Shown piece after piece: positions 1-13,259 of a stretch of 64,000 nt of DNA. Every line of letters begins with the position of its first letter. Within the stretch, counting starts at the first letter, position 1. The notes under the pieces are model-generated. The model searched no databases. It saw only the letters and a list, made by a program, of their open reading frames with translations, and was not told the origin of the DNA. The stretch comes from Phallus indusiatus (Eukaryota; Basidiomycota; Agaricomycetes; Phallales; Phallaceae): assembly GCA_027605045.1 (NCBI GenBank), contig JAQFWX010000008.1:1302001-1366000 (forward strand). The letters run 5' to 3'. The position numbers were made by a program, and so were the translations under genes.

Positions 1-3000
1 TATGATAAAATATGAAGCTATCAGTATCTTGATCAGAATCTTGCGAAAAAATAAGAAATTAATGCATCAGTTACAACTCAAGTAGGCGCACCGTCGGATA
101 CATCGCTTGATTCGAATTGAATAGGACATATCAAAGGAAGACCGCAAATACGAGCACCTTCATTGAATTTTGGATCGATGCTCAATACAGCATGAGCCTC
201 CTGGATATACTTAGATGCTTCATAATTAATACTAAGCGCACGGAGAGTTCGACGAATCTGAACGTTGAATGATTTTGAATCATAATCGAGGGTGTCCATA
301 TCGGAAAAATAGTCTCTTGGACCCCAAAGGATCAAAAGACCAGTATGTATTGTAAGGGTCGGTACCCGTGTACAGCGGAAGTAACGTCATCCGTTCGTTT
401 GTCTTCCCCGAGTATTTTTAGATTCCTTTGTGCGCATTCGCACATTTCCGTGTTCCTTTATGCATCCCTTTCCTTTATGTTCACTTCCTTTGTTTCACTT
501 TTCTTTATTCGCGACTTTGTACTACATTCATATTTATTATATAAACCCTCATGTAGTTACAAAGTATCTCTCGTAGAAGTTTCTATCTATATTTCTTTTA
601 CCCTCTTATCTGCTTCCTCGCGCGACTTACGCGCAGGTTTACAGTATCCAGCGTTTCATTGCGCACTGCCGGTTTCGAAATAAAGAAGTATAACTCTTTA
701 TACTCAAAAGTTCCAACCGAACACCTGAGTCTGGAAGGAATTTGGATGTCCCACGAGAATCCAGTAACTACATTCACCATACGTTTGAATAAAGTCATCT
801 ATAAAATGACACAAGAGCGGTGGAATTGGCGTACCAAAGCAAACCTTACGAGCGCAATCATTACAAGACTCGTGCATTTCATTGATTCGTGCAAGTAAGC
901 AGCCAATTTGACTGACATATGCACGAGCCAATCGTTGCCAGGAAGCATAATCCGAATATATAACACCACATTCAATCACCACTGTCTGGAGATCGTCGGT
1001 AGTCAAAATGTCTGCTGTATCCACAAAAACGCGAATCCTGAAAACATTCAAGTGTGATTCAGTGTTGCTACATAATGGGAAATACTATACCTGAAATGTT
1101 CACCACAATCTTCGGCGGCCAATTTTTTATGCAGCATTTTTTCACGAACAAACCAATCCAATGGTGATGGTCCTTCGCATGAAATAAACCCTAACATAGC
1201 TGCGTCCGAAGCGTTAAGTGTATTGTTGTGTATACCGGCTAATAGAATGTCACCGGTGTAGACAGAATATGTTGGTGCGGAGACGTCCTTCCATATATTG
1301 ACACATGAGACCATAGAGATCCCATAAGAAAGAGGGGTTCAAAGGAACATTCGACCTTGGGGACAAACGCAGCATGTTTACTCTTTCCATAATCTTGGTC
1401 ATCTCCTCTGGAGATATAATGCTAATACGCATCGTCGTCCACTGAGTAGCAGGGATGACTTGTAGAATATTCGGCGACCATTCCTTATTTGGAAGAATGA
1501 ACTCAGAATAATGATTTTTCATGTGTTTAGAAACGAAAAGAATGAACTAACAAATACGACAAGCCCGCATCCGTCTAGAACATTCACATAACAAGAAGCA
1601 AGAAATCCATCCTCACGGTCTGTGAAACCGATAAAATTGCGAGAGAATTGCAGATGCCACCAAGATATAATGGCATGGTGAGATATATCCTTTGCTACGT
1701 ATTCACAGCCTTCCTGTAAGCGTAAGGCAAACGGTGAGATACCAATAATTGGCGGAATCGTGGTCGGTTCAAACTCACAGAAAAAGACAAATTCTGAGAT
1801 GTATTTGAAGAAAAAATTTCATCAAATACTGTGGCAACTCACTGTATGGCGCTTATCTATGTACCGACCCAATGCATCGCTGAATCTTGGATTGAATTGA
1901 GTCGTTGGAATACACCACGCTATATACATAAATCGTAAGTTTTGATTTTCATTTCGTGAAGTGACATAAACGAACGGTTGTGAAAGACAAGACCAGGGCT
2001 TTCTTTTGACGTGATTATCCCGAATAGCTGCATTACGTTCGGATGACTTGCACGAATGAGTTACCCTTTATAACTAATTCACAAGAGATGAATATATTAC
2101 CGAAATCGCGAATACCACGCCTTGTCTTTTTTAAATTTCTGTTGAAAGTATAAGAATATAGCGAAGAAATGGCGGTATTTTTGTGTGACATACCGAAATA
2201 GCATCGCAACCTTTGTAGACACGAACCATCCGTGTCTGACTCTCTTGTTTCCATCGGACCTCCCAGTGTTCAACTTGTCCATTGGAGATACACTTGAGCA
2301 CGTTTAGATCACCCAATTTAATTTTTTCAAACTTGTCATTCTCAGAAGGTTTCAGAACGCAAACGACTAACTGGACTTACAGAGTCCATTTCGTCTGTGT
2401 TGCCGTTTATTTGTAGGCGTATGATTCCCCTAAACTAAATGTGGCACTGGAATGAGATCAAAGCTACTTCAAATATATTGGTGCATACCATAAGATTAAT
2501 CCGAAACTTTTCTATCTGATTTTGATATCGCACTAATGAATCTTTTTCGCGATCAGCTGTGAAATAACCGCGAAGGAATTTCAGTTTATCCGATTTATTG
2601 AATGTCTTGAGATCTTCTGATATGCGTTGCAGGTATCTATTCGAATGGATTCAGGTCTTAATATTTATAGGAACAGAACTGCATACCGGTAAAAGGTCTC
2701 ACAGTCTTTTTCAAAGTAACTCAACGAGAATGCACTTTCGGAATTCTTCTTAGTCTCTTCATGGAGTATCTGCAGGATGGTTGTAACAGTAATTGTTAGC
2801 TCCTTGTAATTATCTTGGTTTTTTCGCATTTGCTGTTTTCTCATCAGCTGAGTTCCCTATGTCCAATAGCTGACTCACTTGAATAGGCTTTAGCAGAGTC
2901 TTAACTAGCTCTGCTGCACCCTTTAGATATGGGAATGGCAGAAGACCGCCGGCCACACTAGCCAATTCAGCGACTTGGAAAGCATAAGATACCCAGTTGG

Positions 3001-3091
3001 TTTCTTTTTGTGGAACTGAAACTGTGGTTGAAGTCGATGCCTCAGGCTCCTTCTGGGGACTAGGAGGAGATTTTTTCTTTCGAAAACCCAT
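1..3091 (-). CDS. MLKL/HeLo-like N-terminal domain plus kinase-like protein, copy A (3' end off window)
   Basis: Multi-exon gene read from ATG at 3089-3091. Exon 1 encodes a basic Ser/Pro-rich leader, then a helical segment with the motif GGLLPFPYLKGAAELVK, ending at a GTGAGT donor. This resembles the N-terminal four-helix (MLKL-NTD/HeLo-like) domain common in agaricomycete STAND and kinase-like proteins. Later exons resemble an N-lobe-like beta region (QTRMVRVYKG) and a region where copies B and C read HPNV. The C-terminal 85 codons (78-335) end at a GTGCGC donor. In copies B and C an acidic tail exon follows; here it is cut by the window edge. Compared with B and C, a TAG replaces a Lys codon at 2435-2437, although a downstream acceptor could skip it. 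Function is unknown; a role in signalling or regulated cell death is inference from the domain type. Confidence 0.6.
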
Positions 3092-3439
3092 ACTTTGGAA
3101 ACAGATTGTGTGGTGTGAAGTGCGGCATGATATATTGATCTTTTATATGTCGAATGTGCGCTTTTTTTATGCCTGCCAGGAAGCTTCCTATATTGCCTCT
3201 GGGAACAGCAGTTGATGTTGTCCAATTGCAGTTGCATTGCATCAAGATGCGCGCTTGCCCTCAGGCTCAGGCTTAGTGACTTACATTTAACCGCGTATAT
3301 AGGTCTCAGCCTCTTCTACGTCAAAACTCAACCCTACTGAGCGCGTTTTCACAGGTGCCTGCATGTCGTCAGCAGTTTGCAGTAACCGGAAGAGTACGCT
3401 AGAGGAGTTAAGTCGTAGACACAACCGGAAATAACATTC
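3092..3439. other. 5' flank of copy A
   Basis: Non-coding flank upstream of copy A. The stretch near 3165-3235 (ending in a CTGCCTCTGGGAAC-like block) matches the flanks upstream of copies B (about 7975-8030) and C (about 17275-17310), so the promoter region was duplicated with the gene. No other gene is visible. Confidence 0.5.
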
Positions 3440-3949
3440 AGAGAAGGACTGGACAATCTTATACGAGTAACGATAAGTAACGGCAATGACAAGGTCAGTC
3501 GGAGCCAACTGTTCCATTATGTGGAAGAAATAAGCAAACATTGTGCAGGGTAACAAGACCGCTCAATTATTCCAAATAAGGTTGTTTGACCGTTCCCTAG
3601 TTGCTCGCATCCCGCCTTCGTGTTCAAGCTTCTGCTAGCACAGCCGCACTCAAGCCGCACTTCCACCTCTCGTACGACGCATACCATGAGAAATCAATCT
3701 AGTCCAACGAGCATCAGGTTCTTCAAACTTGTCTTGCGATATGAACTTGGACCTGTCCACCAGAACAGTCCACGACAAAACGTCCTTACCGATATTCCCA
3801 ATAATATAAAGACGATGGTCGTGATCGGCGCGTAACCGCATCAAGAACTGAAACATAGCCGATTTAGTCCTGGTGCATCATCCGACAAAATGGACAAGAT
3901 GACATTGTATATCCGCACGGAGTAGGCTGGATAAGCCGGAGCTGAAAAC

Positions 3950-4860
3950 GAGACTGACTGAAACATGTTGATTAAAGCGACCCTTCTCTGTACCACGGTT
4001 CAATCGTCGGGATGGACCTATAACCATAGCATCATGTTCGACGCATTGGCTACAATTTCAATCAACGCTTCTAGACTATGATCGGTTCTGGCTGCTCTGC
4101 TTCAGTCCAAGGAGCTCGTCACATCCTCGGTCGTTCAGATCTTTCTACCCGGAAACAGCATTTGGGACTGGATGAACTCCATTCTTCCAATTTGTCTTGC
4201 TACACTTGCAGGACCCTCTAATTATATTTTCGATAGTGACGATAATGCCAGCCCGCTCTTTCAAGTGCCGCGTTGAGTGGCACTTCAAGTTTAAACATGT
4301 ATGTGACGACCTCTTTTATAATTCTACGTACCACAGCTATCAAGGTTCCTTTTAATACTCTCAAACAGAATTGGCAAACATAATGGACCGACAGTGCTGG
4401 TGTTTGGCGTTTGAACACATGGCGGAAGGCCATATTCGGATAACGCCTTCGCCAATGCCGATACGGGTGCATACGCTTGTATTGCCAATGTGCAGAATAA
4501 CGCGGAGGAAATGACCTGATTCAACTCGTTGGAGCCTCTTATTATGTGTTTGCACGGCTGTGGGCAATGACTGAATATTTCAGATTCCTGAAGCCAGGCG
4601 CGACGCGAATTCAGGCATCCAGCTCGATGAGAGAGAGGCATACGTGTCTGCCTTCGTTCAAGAACGCGGATGGAGTTCAATTTTGTTGATCAATGCAGCG
4701 CATCTTGGATATCTGGTGTCGGTCGATCCGAAGGGCGTTCAGGCTAGAATGGTGGCTGTGTTTGACAAATTGTGAGGCGATTGGCAGACTTCTCTGTGGA
4801 GGGTTCAAGGTTCACGGCAGCGGTGGAACCACGGGGTATGAGAAGACTCTTCCTACAATG
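3950..4860 (+). pseudogene. Degenerate hydrolase-like relic 1
   Basis: Plus-strand coding similarity survives in pieces and different frames. The best piece, about 4560-4770, reads a segment (PEARRDANSGIQLDER) followed by an uninterrupted run beginning YVSAFVQERGWSSILLIN and ending in VARMV-like residues, with stops nearby. The layout (a 'phenylalanine-proline-gly' segment, then a 'VSAF..VLLIN' strand) is reminiscent of the C-terminal beta domain of GH30-type glycoside hydrolases, but this is a weak impression and the family is not established. A second copy lies at about 13260-14110. Multiple frame changes and stops make it non-functional. Confidence 0.45.
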
Positions 4861-5030
4861 ATTTAATTGATAAGATAAAACATACATGTATTGTGACAAA
4901 ATTAAAGGGGAAATAATTCCGGGTAAGAAGAAAAACCAAATAAAGACAAATTTGAACTAGTGGTGAATGTCACTCCAGCGATTGTAAACATCTCGTAAAA
5001 TCTGATGTTCGTGAAAAGTGTTACTCAGTC

Positions 5031-7899
5031 TCATGAGCATCCACTGATCCAATCGTCCGCTCCGTCCTTTACTTCAGCATCCTCTGCTTCATCCTCTGCT
5101 GTATGATAAGATATGGAGCTATCAGTATCTTGAGCAGAGTCTTGTGAAAAAGTGAGAAATTGATGCATCAATTATGACTCAAGTAGGCTCACCTTCAGAA
5201 ACATCGCCTGATTCAGGCTGAATAGGACATATTAACGGAAGACCTGAGATACGAGCAGCTTCATCGCTTTTTAAATTGATGCCCAACGCAGCGTGAATCT
5301 CCTGGATATACTCAAACCCTTCATAACCACCAATATTAAGTACACGGAGGGTTTGACGAATTTGAACCTTGAATGAATTTGAGTCAAAACCGAGGGTGTC
5401 CATATCAGAACAATATAGTCTCTCGGACCCCGAAGGATCAAGAGACCAGTATGTATCCAGCGTTTCATCGCATATCGCCGGTTTCGAAATAAAAAAGTAT
5501 AACTCTTTATACTCAAAAGTTCCAGCCGAACACCTGAGTCTGGAAGGAGTTTGGATGTGCCACGAGAATCCAGTAACTGCATTGACCGTATGTTTGATTA
5601 AATCATACATACAATGACATGTTAGTAGTGGAATTGGCATACCAATGCAAACATCACAAGACTCCTGCATTCCATTGGTTCTTGCAAATAAGCAGCCAAT
5701 TTGACTAACATATGCACAAGCCAATCGTTCCCAGGAAGCATCATCCGAATATAAAACATCACATTCAACCACCACTATCTGGAGATCGTCGGTAGCCGAA
5801 ATGCCTGTTGTATCTACAGGAACGCGAATCCTGAAAACATTCAAGTGATATTCAGTGCTGCTACATGATGGGAAATGTGCTATACCTGAAATGTTCACCA
5901 CAATCTTCAATACCCAATTTTGTATGCAGTATATCACCACGAACAAACCAGTCCAATGATAATGGTTCTTCGCATGGAATAAACCCTAACACGGTTGCAT
6001 TCGAAGCATCAAGTATATCGTTGTGTTGATTGGCTAATAAAATGTCACCGGTGTAGACAGAATATGCTGGTGCGGAGACGTCCCTCCATATAAAGACATC
6101 TATGGTACCATAGATATCCCATAAGAAAGAGGGGTCCGGAGGAACATTCGACCTTGGGGACGAACGCAGCATGTCTACTCTTTCCATAATCTTGGTCAAC
6201 TCCTCTCCAGACAAAGCGCCAATGCGCACCCTCCACCACTGATTAGCAGGAACGGCTTGTAGAATATTCGGCGACCATTCCTGATTTGAAGAATGAATTC
6301 ACAATAATAATTGTTCATGCGTTTGAGGATGAGAAAAATGAACTAACAAATACGACAATCCCGCGTCCGTCTAGAACGTTCACATAAATAGAGGCAAGAT
6401 ATCCATCCTCATGGTCTTTGAAACCAATAAAATTTCGAGAGAATCCCAGGTTCCACCAAGATATAATGGCATGGTGAGATATATCCTTTGCCACGTAGTC
6501 ACGGCCTTCCTGTAAGCAGAAGGCAAACGGTGAGATACAAACAATTGGCAGAACTGTGGTCGGTTCTCACAGAAAAAGACGACACCTGAGATGTATTTGA
6601 GGAAGAAATTTCATCAAATATTGTGGCAGCTCACTGCATAGCCCAAATCCATGTACCAGCCTAATACACTGCTGGATCTTGGATTGAATTGATCAAATGG
6701 GATACACCACGCTATATACATAAATCGTAAGTGTTCATTTCGTTTCATGAAGTGACATCAACGAACAATTGTGTGTAAAAACAAGGCCAGGGCTTTCTTT
6801 AGACGTGATTATGCCGGATAGCTGTATCACATTTGGATGACTTGCACGAAGAATGAGCTACCGTTGATAATTATTTCACAAGAGACGAATGTATTACCGA
6901 GATCGCGAATACCACTCCTTTTCTTTTTCAAAATTCTGTGTAAAGTATAAGAATATAGCGAAGAAGGGGCAGTATCTTTTTGTGTCACGTACGGAAATAG
7001 CATCCCGACCTTTGTAGACACGAACCATTCGTGTTTGACTCTCTTGCTTCCATCGGACTTCCCAGTGTTCAACTTGTCCATTCGAGATATTCTTTAGCAC
7101 GTTTAGATCGCCCAGTCTGATTTTTTCAAACTGGCTATTTTAAGAAGACTTCAGAACGTGAATGACCAACCCGACTTACATGAGAGTCCGTCTCGTCTGT
7201 GTTGCTCCCTATTTGGAAACGTATCACACCCCTGAGCTTCATATTGGACTAGAATGAAACCAAAATCTGCGTCAAATATATTTGTGCGCACCACAAGATT
7301 ATCCCGAAACTCTTCTATCTGACTTTGATATCGTGCCAATGAATTTTTTTCACGGTCAGTCGCGAAATATTTCCGAAGGAGTTTCGATTTATACGGTTTA
7401 TTGAATGACTGGAGATCATTCAAGATGTTTCGTAAGCATCTGTTAAAGTGGATTCAGGCTCGTAATTGTCTTATATGAGCAGAATTACATACTGGTAAAA
7501 TTCTTCACAACCTTTCTCAAAGCTGTTGAAAGAGTCGGACGCGATGTCATGATTCTTCTTGGTCTCCTCATGGAGTATTTGGAGTATAGTCGTGATTTTG
7601 ATTGTCAGAGTCTTATAATCGTCTTGGTTTTGTTGCATTTGCTGATCTTCTATCAGTACTCATGAGTCGAGATCCAATGACTGACTCACTTGGACGGGCT
7701 TTAGTAGAACTTTGACTAGCTCCGCTGCACCTTTGAGATATGGGAATGGTAGGAGACCCCCTACCGCACTAGCTAATTCAGCAGCCCAGAATGCGTTAGA
7801 TATCCAGTCGGTTTCGCTCTGCATAACAGATACTGCGGTCGAAACTGATGACTCGTGTTCATTCTGAGGGATAGGAGACCTCTTCTTCTTCAAAACCAT
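5031..7899 (-). CDS. MLKL/HeLo-like N-terminal domain plus kinase-like protein, copy B
   Basis: Starts at ATG 7897-7899 (MVLKKKRSPIPQ). The helical exon carries GGLLPFPYLKGAAELVK and ends at GTGAGT. Following exons carry a helical segment with SFNKPYKSKLLRKY, then a strand region reading MKLRG, then RMVRVYKGRDA (compare a kinase N-lobe). A long middle exon (6229 to about 5880) includes SAPAYSVYTGDILL, and the last large exon ends at a GTGAGC donor near 5190. An acidic final exon (AEDEAEDAEVKDG) appears to stop at 5031-5033. The intron before MKLRG has a normal TAG acceptor in this copy. No catalytic HRD or DFG motif was found, so if it is a kinase fold it is probably inactive. This copy has the fewest visible lesions of the three. 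Function is unknown. Confidence 0.6.
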
Positions 7900-8569
7900 A
7901 GCTGGAGATGGATCGTGAGTATGGGGTGAGTCGATTCGTGTCGATTATATGTGTATCAAGCGTGTGCTTGTCCTATGTCTGTCAAGAAGCTCCATGTTTC
8001 CCGTACTGCCTCTGGGAACCGCAGTAAACCAAAACTAACTGCACTGCCGCATCAAATGCGCATGTGCCTGCGAACTCGACCCCATTGACTGTACGAAGGA
8101 GCGACGTGCAATGAAAGCAGTCAAGTTGGTAAAGACCTCGAGTGTTGTGTCATTCTATAGCATATCCATTAGCAAACCGTCTGCAATCTCAGACCAAGTG
8201 TACCACTGTATTCTTCATTCAAAGCTCGGAGGAAGCGCTGGAACAACAACAGCGTGTCATTTCACGGGCGCCAGAATCTAGTACCCATCGCAGCAGATGT
8301 GATACGTGCTAGCGATTTTCAAAGGCATCAGTCCTGTTCATCCAGCCTAGTCTAGCCCTCGGAACTATAACACCCTGAACCTTTTTATCATTCTAACTTT
8401 TCATCACGATCAACCTGACGCGTCAACTTCACCATTGCTCGTAGTATCCGACTCTTGAGTCCTCGAATTGACCGTAGACACAATCGGCGTACTCAAGTCA
8501 AGAGGATTTCCTGCTGAGGCAGTATTCATCAAGAGATACTGGCAGTGTGGATGAGTCAATCAGTCAACA

Positions 8570-9480
8570 ACACTGCCGTCCCCAATCGCGATATGGCTAA
8601 TCCGGCAATTTGCTGTGTCTATGTGAGTTTTGAACGCTATAGCTACTCTTACTACATTTCCTTACATCCTGAATACATAAACATCCTTCCTTGCCCTTCA
8701 ATTTGTTCCATGGTAGCAGCAGGTGAGATAGATTTCAAGGAAATACTCACAAATCCGCGCATATAATAATATAATTGTCTATCTCCGACTGGTTCATATC
8801 GCATTCGTGTTCAGTACTTCGCCATTTCGCAAGTTTGGTCAGTGCGTTTGCCTCGTCAATTCCATCGTGTCCCGTTCTTCTCACCTAATCTTCCTACACA
8901 ATTCCTGTTTCGTTTCAGCTGGTTTTCATTGGTCTCGTCATCAGCCTGCTATTGATCTCCGTTGGTCTTTGTTCGATTTTTCGTAGGTCTTACCGTGGGT
9001 CTTTATTGTATTGGGTACTTATTTGTGTTCGTTCCATGAACAACAAACCCATAACACCAAGTCGCCAGATTCCTTACACTTCGTTCTTCACTATTCGGCA
9101 TCATTTTTGAAAGAATAGAAATTGACCTAGATTCGCCTCCAGTGCTTGAATGTTTCTTAGCAGGATTCAAGGATTCGAGATATTACAGTGTTTAAAATTA
9201 CACTTTGCGTTCCCGTCTGATCCAACTACAAGATTTGTGAAATGTTTTTGAATGTACTGGCTTTGCGAAGACGTTCCAGTCCCCCGGTGCCAACCTTTGC
9301 TTCGATACCCACAAATTAGTCTATCCGTATCTTTCTTCTGCCTTTTCGCCTTCGTTCTTATAACTAACAAGGTCTCTTAGCCATCTATCCGACTACTAAG
9401 AGAGAGGTGACGCGTGTAATAATACGATGGACAGTAATATATTATTATATAAATTAGATCATTCTGCTAGTCTTCTTCTT
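8570..9480. repeat. Dispersed 0.9-kb repeat, copy 1
   Basis: Matches about 22375-23240 in the same orientation. Shared blocks include CCTGTTTCGTTTCAGCTGGT (8905 / 22664 area), GAACAACAA near 9040 / 22785, and TAGTCTTCTT at the end. No long ORF, no TG...CA ends and no obvious terminal inverted repeats were seen, so the element class is unknown. Confidence 0.7.
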
Positions 9481-9512
9481 ATCCTTCACATTACTCTCGC
9501 TCTCGCAAATCT

Positions 9513-11729
9513 TTAACGATCCACCAGCTGCCTCCTGCAACACTTCACCGTCATTCTTACGCCAGCAGCAGCAGCAGTGGATATCTTCTCCTTCACGTCC
9601 AAATAAACCATCAAATCCCGCACCTGTTCACCAACTCTTATCTCAGTCTTCTTCCACTCCACTTCAGCCATCTCTGCTTTCCGCTTCACCTTCTCCAAAT
9701 TTTTCATCAACCCCTGACTAACAGCTCTCTCTTCCTTCAACTCCCTCTCCAACGTTCTCGTAACCTCCACAGATTTCTCACATCACTTCTCGATCTTCGT
9801 TTTCTCGCGCTACCATCTTACAACCTGCTCTTCCTCTTTCAGCCGATTGATCTCATCCCCGGTCAAACTCCTTTTGAGCCATCGGCTCTTTCTCAAGTAC
9901 ATTAATCTGTTTCTGTGCGGATATGAGCATATTGTCCAAATGGCTCTTTTACTGCTCATAATAATCCCGCTGCAAATCCAGCTGCGACATAAGCAGATAC
10001 GGATACTCGATTCCAATCACCTCCATCTCCATATGCATCAGACCAATAGATGTGGGACCTAACCTCGATCCATCCGCATCACTCCCGATCGTGTTTGACA
10101 CGGTAAAAGCAGAAGGTAACTCGACAAGTTTCCCATCCGTCTTATTTCGAATGAACCGATGCACATACCCATCACCCGCGTAATCCCAAACTCGGCGTTC
10201 GCTGTGTTTCAAGCTCGAGGGAGTACAAATGCATTGGCATCGTCAGCTCGTAGTGCACGTGTGCTTGGGCTCGATTGTGTCGTCCACAGCCCGTGTTCCC
10301 GCATATCAGATAAATCCAGAGATTAGACGTCGAAGAACAGTCAAAGCGGACGGATAGAGAAGGTCCATTTTGCGAGTTGGTACCGGTGGTGGATGTCGGT
10401 TAGACTGTGATGTTGTGCTGTTGTTGTGCCATGCACCGGAAGACGTGTTTGAGAATACTGGCACACTGGTCATTTGTAGGCCAATATGGAAACTTGGGTT
10501 GGCAGATCGGGGAAGGGGTGAGATATGTGTGACCTGGTCTCTCCTCACTTGGTTAAACACATACAATGAAAAGTATGCGAACATGATAACCTTACAAGTA
10601 ACGGACGTGTCGTTCGTTCAAGACAAACTGGACAAGTGATGAGCTTCATGTAAATTGCTCTGAGCAGTGGCAAGACGGGGTATAGCGAGAGATGTGGCAT
10701 CGTTTGATTCGATTTCGATGGATTTCATGTACGTGACATATCTCACTGGGCTTTGAAAGCGCACATAAGTGTTTTGAACTCGTTAAACTGAATTGTTTAT
10801 GTATGGACACACATACCAAGATCTAAGACGTTGAACGGACGGCCCATTGTATTCTTGTGAAAAGAGCACGGCGCCGACCCTAGATCTGAACTTTATCGAC
10901 ACTATTGAGCGATTTGGCGACGAACCGCTAAAAACGGGACAAACCGCTAGCCATAAAAAAGAGTTGGATGAGTTGTGAATCACCGAATCATCCTCAAATG
11001 CGCCACACTTTCCGAAGCAGGTGCAATAAAAGTCATAAAATCAACAGGAGTTATATATGACGGCACAGCAAGAACAGCAAGAATCGTTCCATCGTTTGAA
11101 TCTTCCACTTTGACGACGGCATCTAAATTCAGTGGGGTTCTGAATTCATTTGTAAGAGAAGAGTAGGTATTCTTATTTTCCTCCTCCTCTACTCCTCTTC
11201 GGTCGTGATCGTTTACAAAAGTCGCAATGTTTTGGTTATAGTTGTCAGTGTGTCGATAGATTTGCACAATGCCTTCGGGTGAGAATGTGTTTCCTTGTGA
11301 GAGGATATAGGTTTTGGAGGGTTGGTGGCCCGGATTTATCTGCGTTTCTTACAACAGATTTTATTCTTCTCTACAGATAATAACTTTAGAACCTTTTAGA
11401 ATGAAGAATATAAGTTAAGATTTTGGAAGCTTACGCTGAAGTTTAGAAACAGAAGCCTGCGTTCTGTGTTCTCCTGTTCCATTCTTCAATCAGACTCCTC
11501 GGTGCTAGGCTCAGGCTCTTCCGAATCCAGCCAATCGACAACAAAACCTCCAATTGTTTGTCGTCTTTCCTTCGTTGTTGAGATTGGTATGATAATGAGT
11601 ATGCGAGGATAGTTTTTCAAATAGATCTCTGGGCCAATAAGGACTCAGACCCGGACTCGGAAAAGTAGTATTATGTGTGTGGTGTACGTAGCCTTTGGTC
11701 AATCGGAATCGAAGGCTATAATTGTTCAT
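9513..11729 (-). pseudogene. ETP1: BRAP2/ETP1-type RING and UBP zinc-finger protein, broken
   Basis: All four domains of the BRAP2/ETP1 family are present in order on the minus strand but in shifting frames. The leader is near 11729-11480. The BRAP2 RNA-recognition-like domain runs from 11070 to about 10790 (AVPSYITPVDFMTFIAP, then SPNRSIVSIKFRS in another frame). A RING finger lies at about 10625-10490 (TCPVCLERT, then CSHTFHCMCLTK followed by TGA where Trp is expected). The UBP-type zinc finger is at 10350-10210 (NLWIYLICGNTGCGRHNRA, HVHYELT, HLYSLELETQ). A coiled-coil tail follows to 9513 (RRVWDYAGDGYVHR, then VRDLMVYLD). The family acts as ubiquitin-binding RING proteins in Ras/MAPK or ethanol-tolerance contexts. 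Several frame changes and the RING stop are not explained by introns, so it is read as a pseudogene. Confidence 0.85.
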
Positions 11730-11999
11730 GACATCTTAGGACGATAATACGGATAAAAGAGAAAGTCCTGACTGTATTTGTCGTTCAAGGTCGTTTGGGT
11801 GGTGCTAATAAACGGATCGTTGTCGGTGGCGCAAAGGCGGCAGGCCGAAGTCACCATTAGGGCCCGCCTGTGCATATGAACGCGTCTATTTGCCTTGTGA
11901 CTTTCTCCGCGTTCCACCAATCGTACGTATGTATACCGTACTCTTTTTTCCCTTTCCCCCGCGCTTACTAGACAGAGAGTGCTCCCAGTTCCGCCAAAC

Positions 12000-12950
12000 A
12001 TATCAGCCGTCTTCATAAACCGTTCAGTCTCGTCCCAAGTGAAAAGGAGTCTGACTATCTCGTTGGATAACAATTAGATGATACACTTGCATCTTGTGAA
12101 AATGTTGAGATATATTGGCCGTTGGACGAAGATGATATCCGTTGCTGGCCTCAGGTTAAAGCACTCTGCTGGGTATTGACTTGTAGATGCTAGCCCCCGA
12201 TGCTTACATTTCTTCCAGGAAACACATTTTGTTCACGGGTCTGGGTCTTCGCCATAAACAAAACGAATCACCGGTGTCATATTTGTGTTCTATGCTACCC
12301 GCGTCCAACACAAGAATTACGAGCACAGCTATTCTTCGAACGGTTCAATGTGGCGGCGTTTATGCTTGCAGAACGTCCCCTGGTGCAGATATATTCGACG
12401 AATGTTCTGAGTGGCGTTGTGCTCGACATATTATACTCTAGAACGAATCACCCCTGTCGTGGAGTCTCTAGTCCAGTATCACTACACAACACGTCTCAAC
12501 CTCGGTATGAAAGAATTGCGAGATCTATTTAACTCATATTCTTTGATCGCACCACAACCTAGTAGCTGCAATGTCCGAAGGAGGAACATACACAGAAGAA
12601 CATCTGAATATAGCTATCAGAGCTAACTTGTCGAATCTGGCGAGACGGTCTTATCTTAAAAGTTCCATCAGACGATGAAACCGCGCAATATGAAGAAGAA
12701 GGCGTAATGGATACCGCAGATTTATTAGTTGCCGGTAGAAAAAAAGCTGCTATCGAGGCTGGTACAAAACGCAAATTGACCACAAAGCAAACTCAAGCTA
12801 AACGAGAACGGGAAAGAGAAATAACCCAACTCAATTTTATACATGTCAGATTCAAAGGAAAGATTCTCACGTTGGGACGAGAGCGTCATCGATTTTGCGA
12901 ACCTTTGTTCGACCCGAGTTTGCTTGAATTCGCTGGACGCGGTTAAAAAA
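12000..12950 (+). pseudogene. Actin-related protein (Arp9-like) remnant
   Basis: A plus-strand remnant lies head-to-head with the BRAP2-like pseudogene. Pieces in order are a WPLDEDDI-like segment near 12118, then LRAQLFFERFNVAAFMLAE and VLSGVVLDI (12315-12435), which match the actin-fold segment of chromatin-remodeller Arps. These are followed by EGGTYTEEHLNIAIRANLS (12576) and, after a frame change near 12655, PSDDETAQYEEEGVMDTAD and a charged helix. The end reads RHRFCEPLFDPSLL (12886-12927). The assignment to an Arp9-type subunit (SWI/SNF or RSC) is by remembered similarity. In-frame stops and at least two frame changes indicate a relic, or possibly a gene with misread introns. Confidence 0.6.
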
Positions 12951-13259
12951 GATCCAATTGTGAGTTACGACTTTACAGGAAAGAGTCCACGTGGTTGTAA
13001 ATAGCTTTTCACACCCCTTAACATTCAGAAACACCAGATAGTCTTATACGAGTAACGATAAGTAATGGCAATGGCAAGGTCAGTGGGAGCCAACTGTTCC
13101 ATTATGTGGAAGAGATAAGCAAACATTGTGCAAGGTAACAAGACCGCTCAACTATTCCAAATATTTAAGGTAGCTTGACCGTTCCCTAGTTGCTTGCATT
13201 CCGCCTTCGTGTTCAAGCCCTTCTCTGTACCGCGGTTAAATCGTCGGGATGAACCTATA

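Larger units (their letters stand above)
3440..8560. repeat. Direct segmental duplication, unit 1 (relic + copy B + 5' flank)
   Basis: By eye this unit is collinear with about 13020-18230: the lead block (TTATACGAGTAACGATAAGT), the plus-strand relic, the minus-strand helical/kinase-like gene, and the flank ending near GCTGAGGCAGT. Divergence is distributed as point changes and small indels. The two units are in the same orientation, separated by about 4.4 kb holding the 0.9-kb dispersed repeat and two pseudogenes. Confidence 0.8.
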
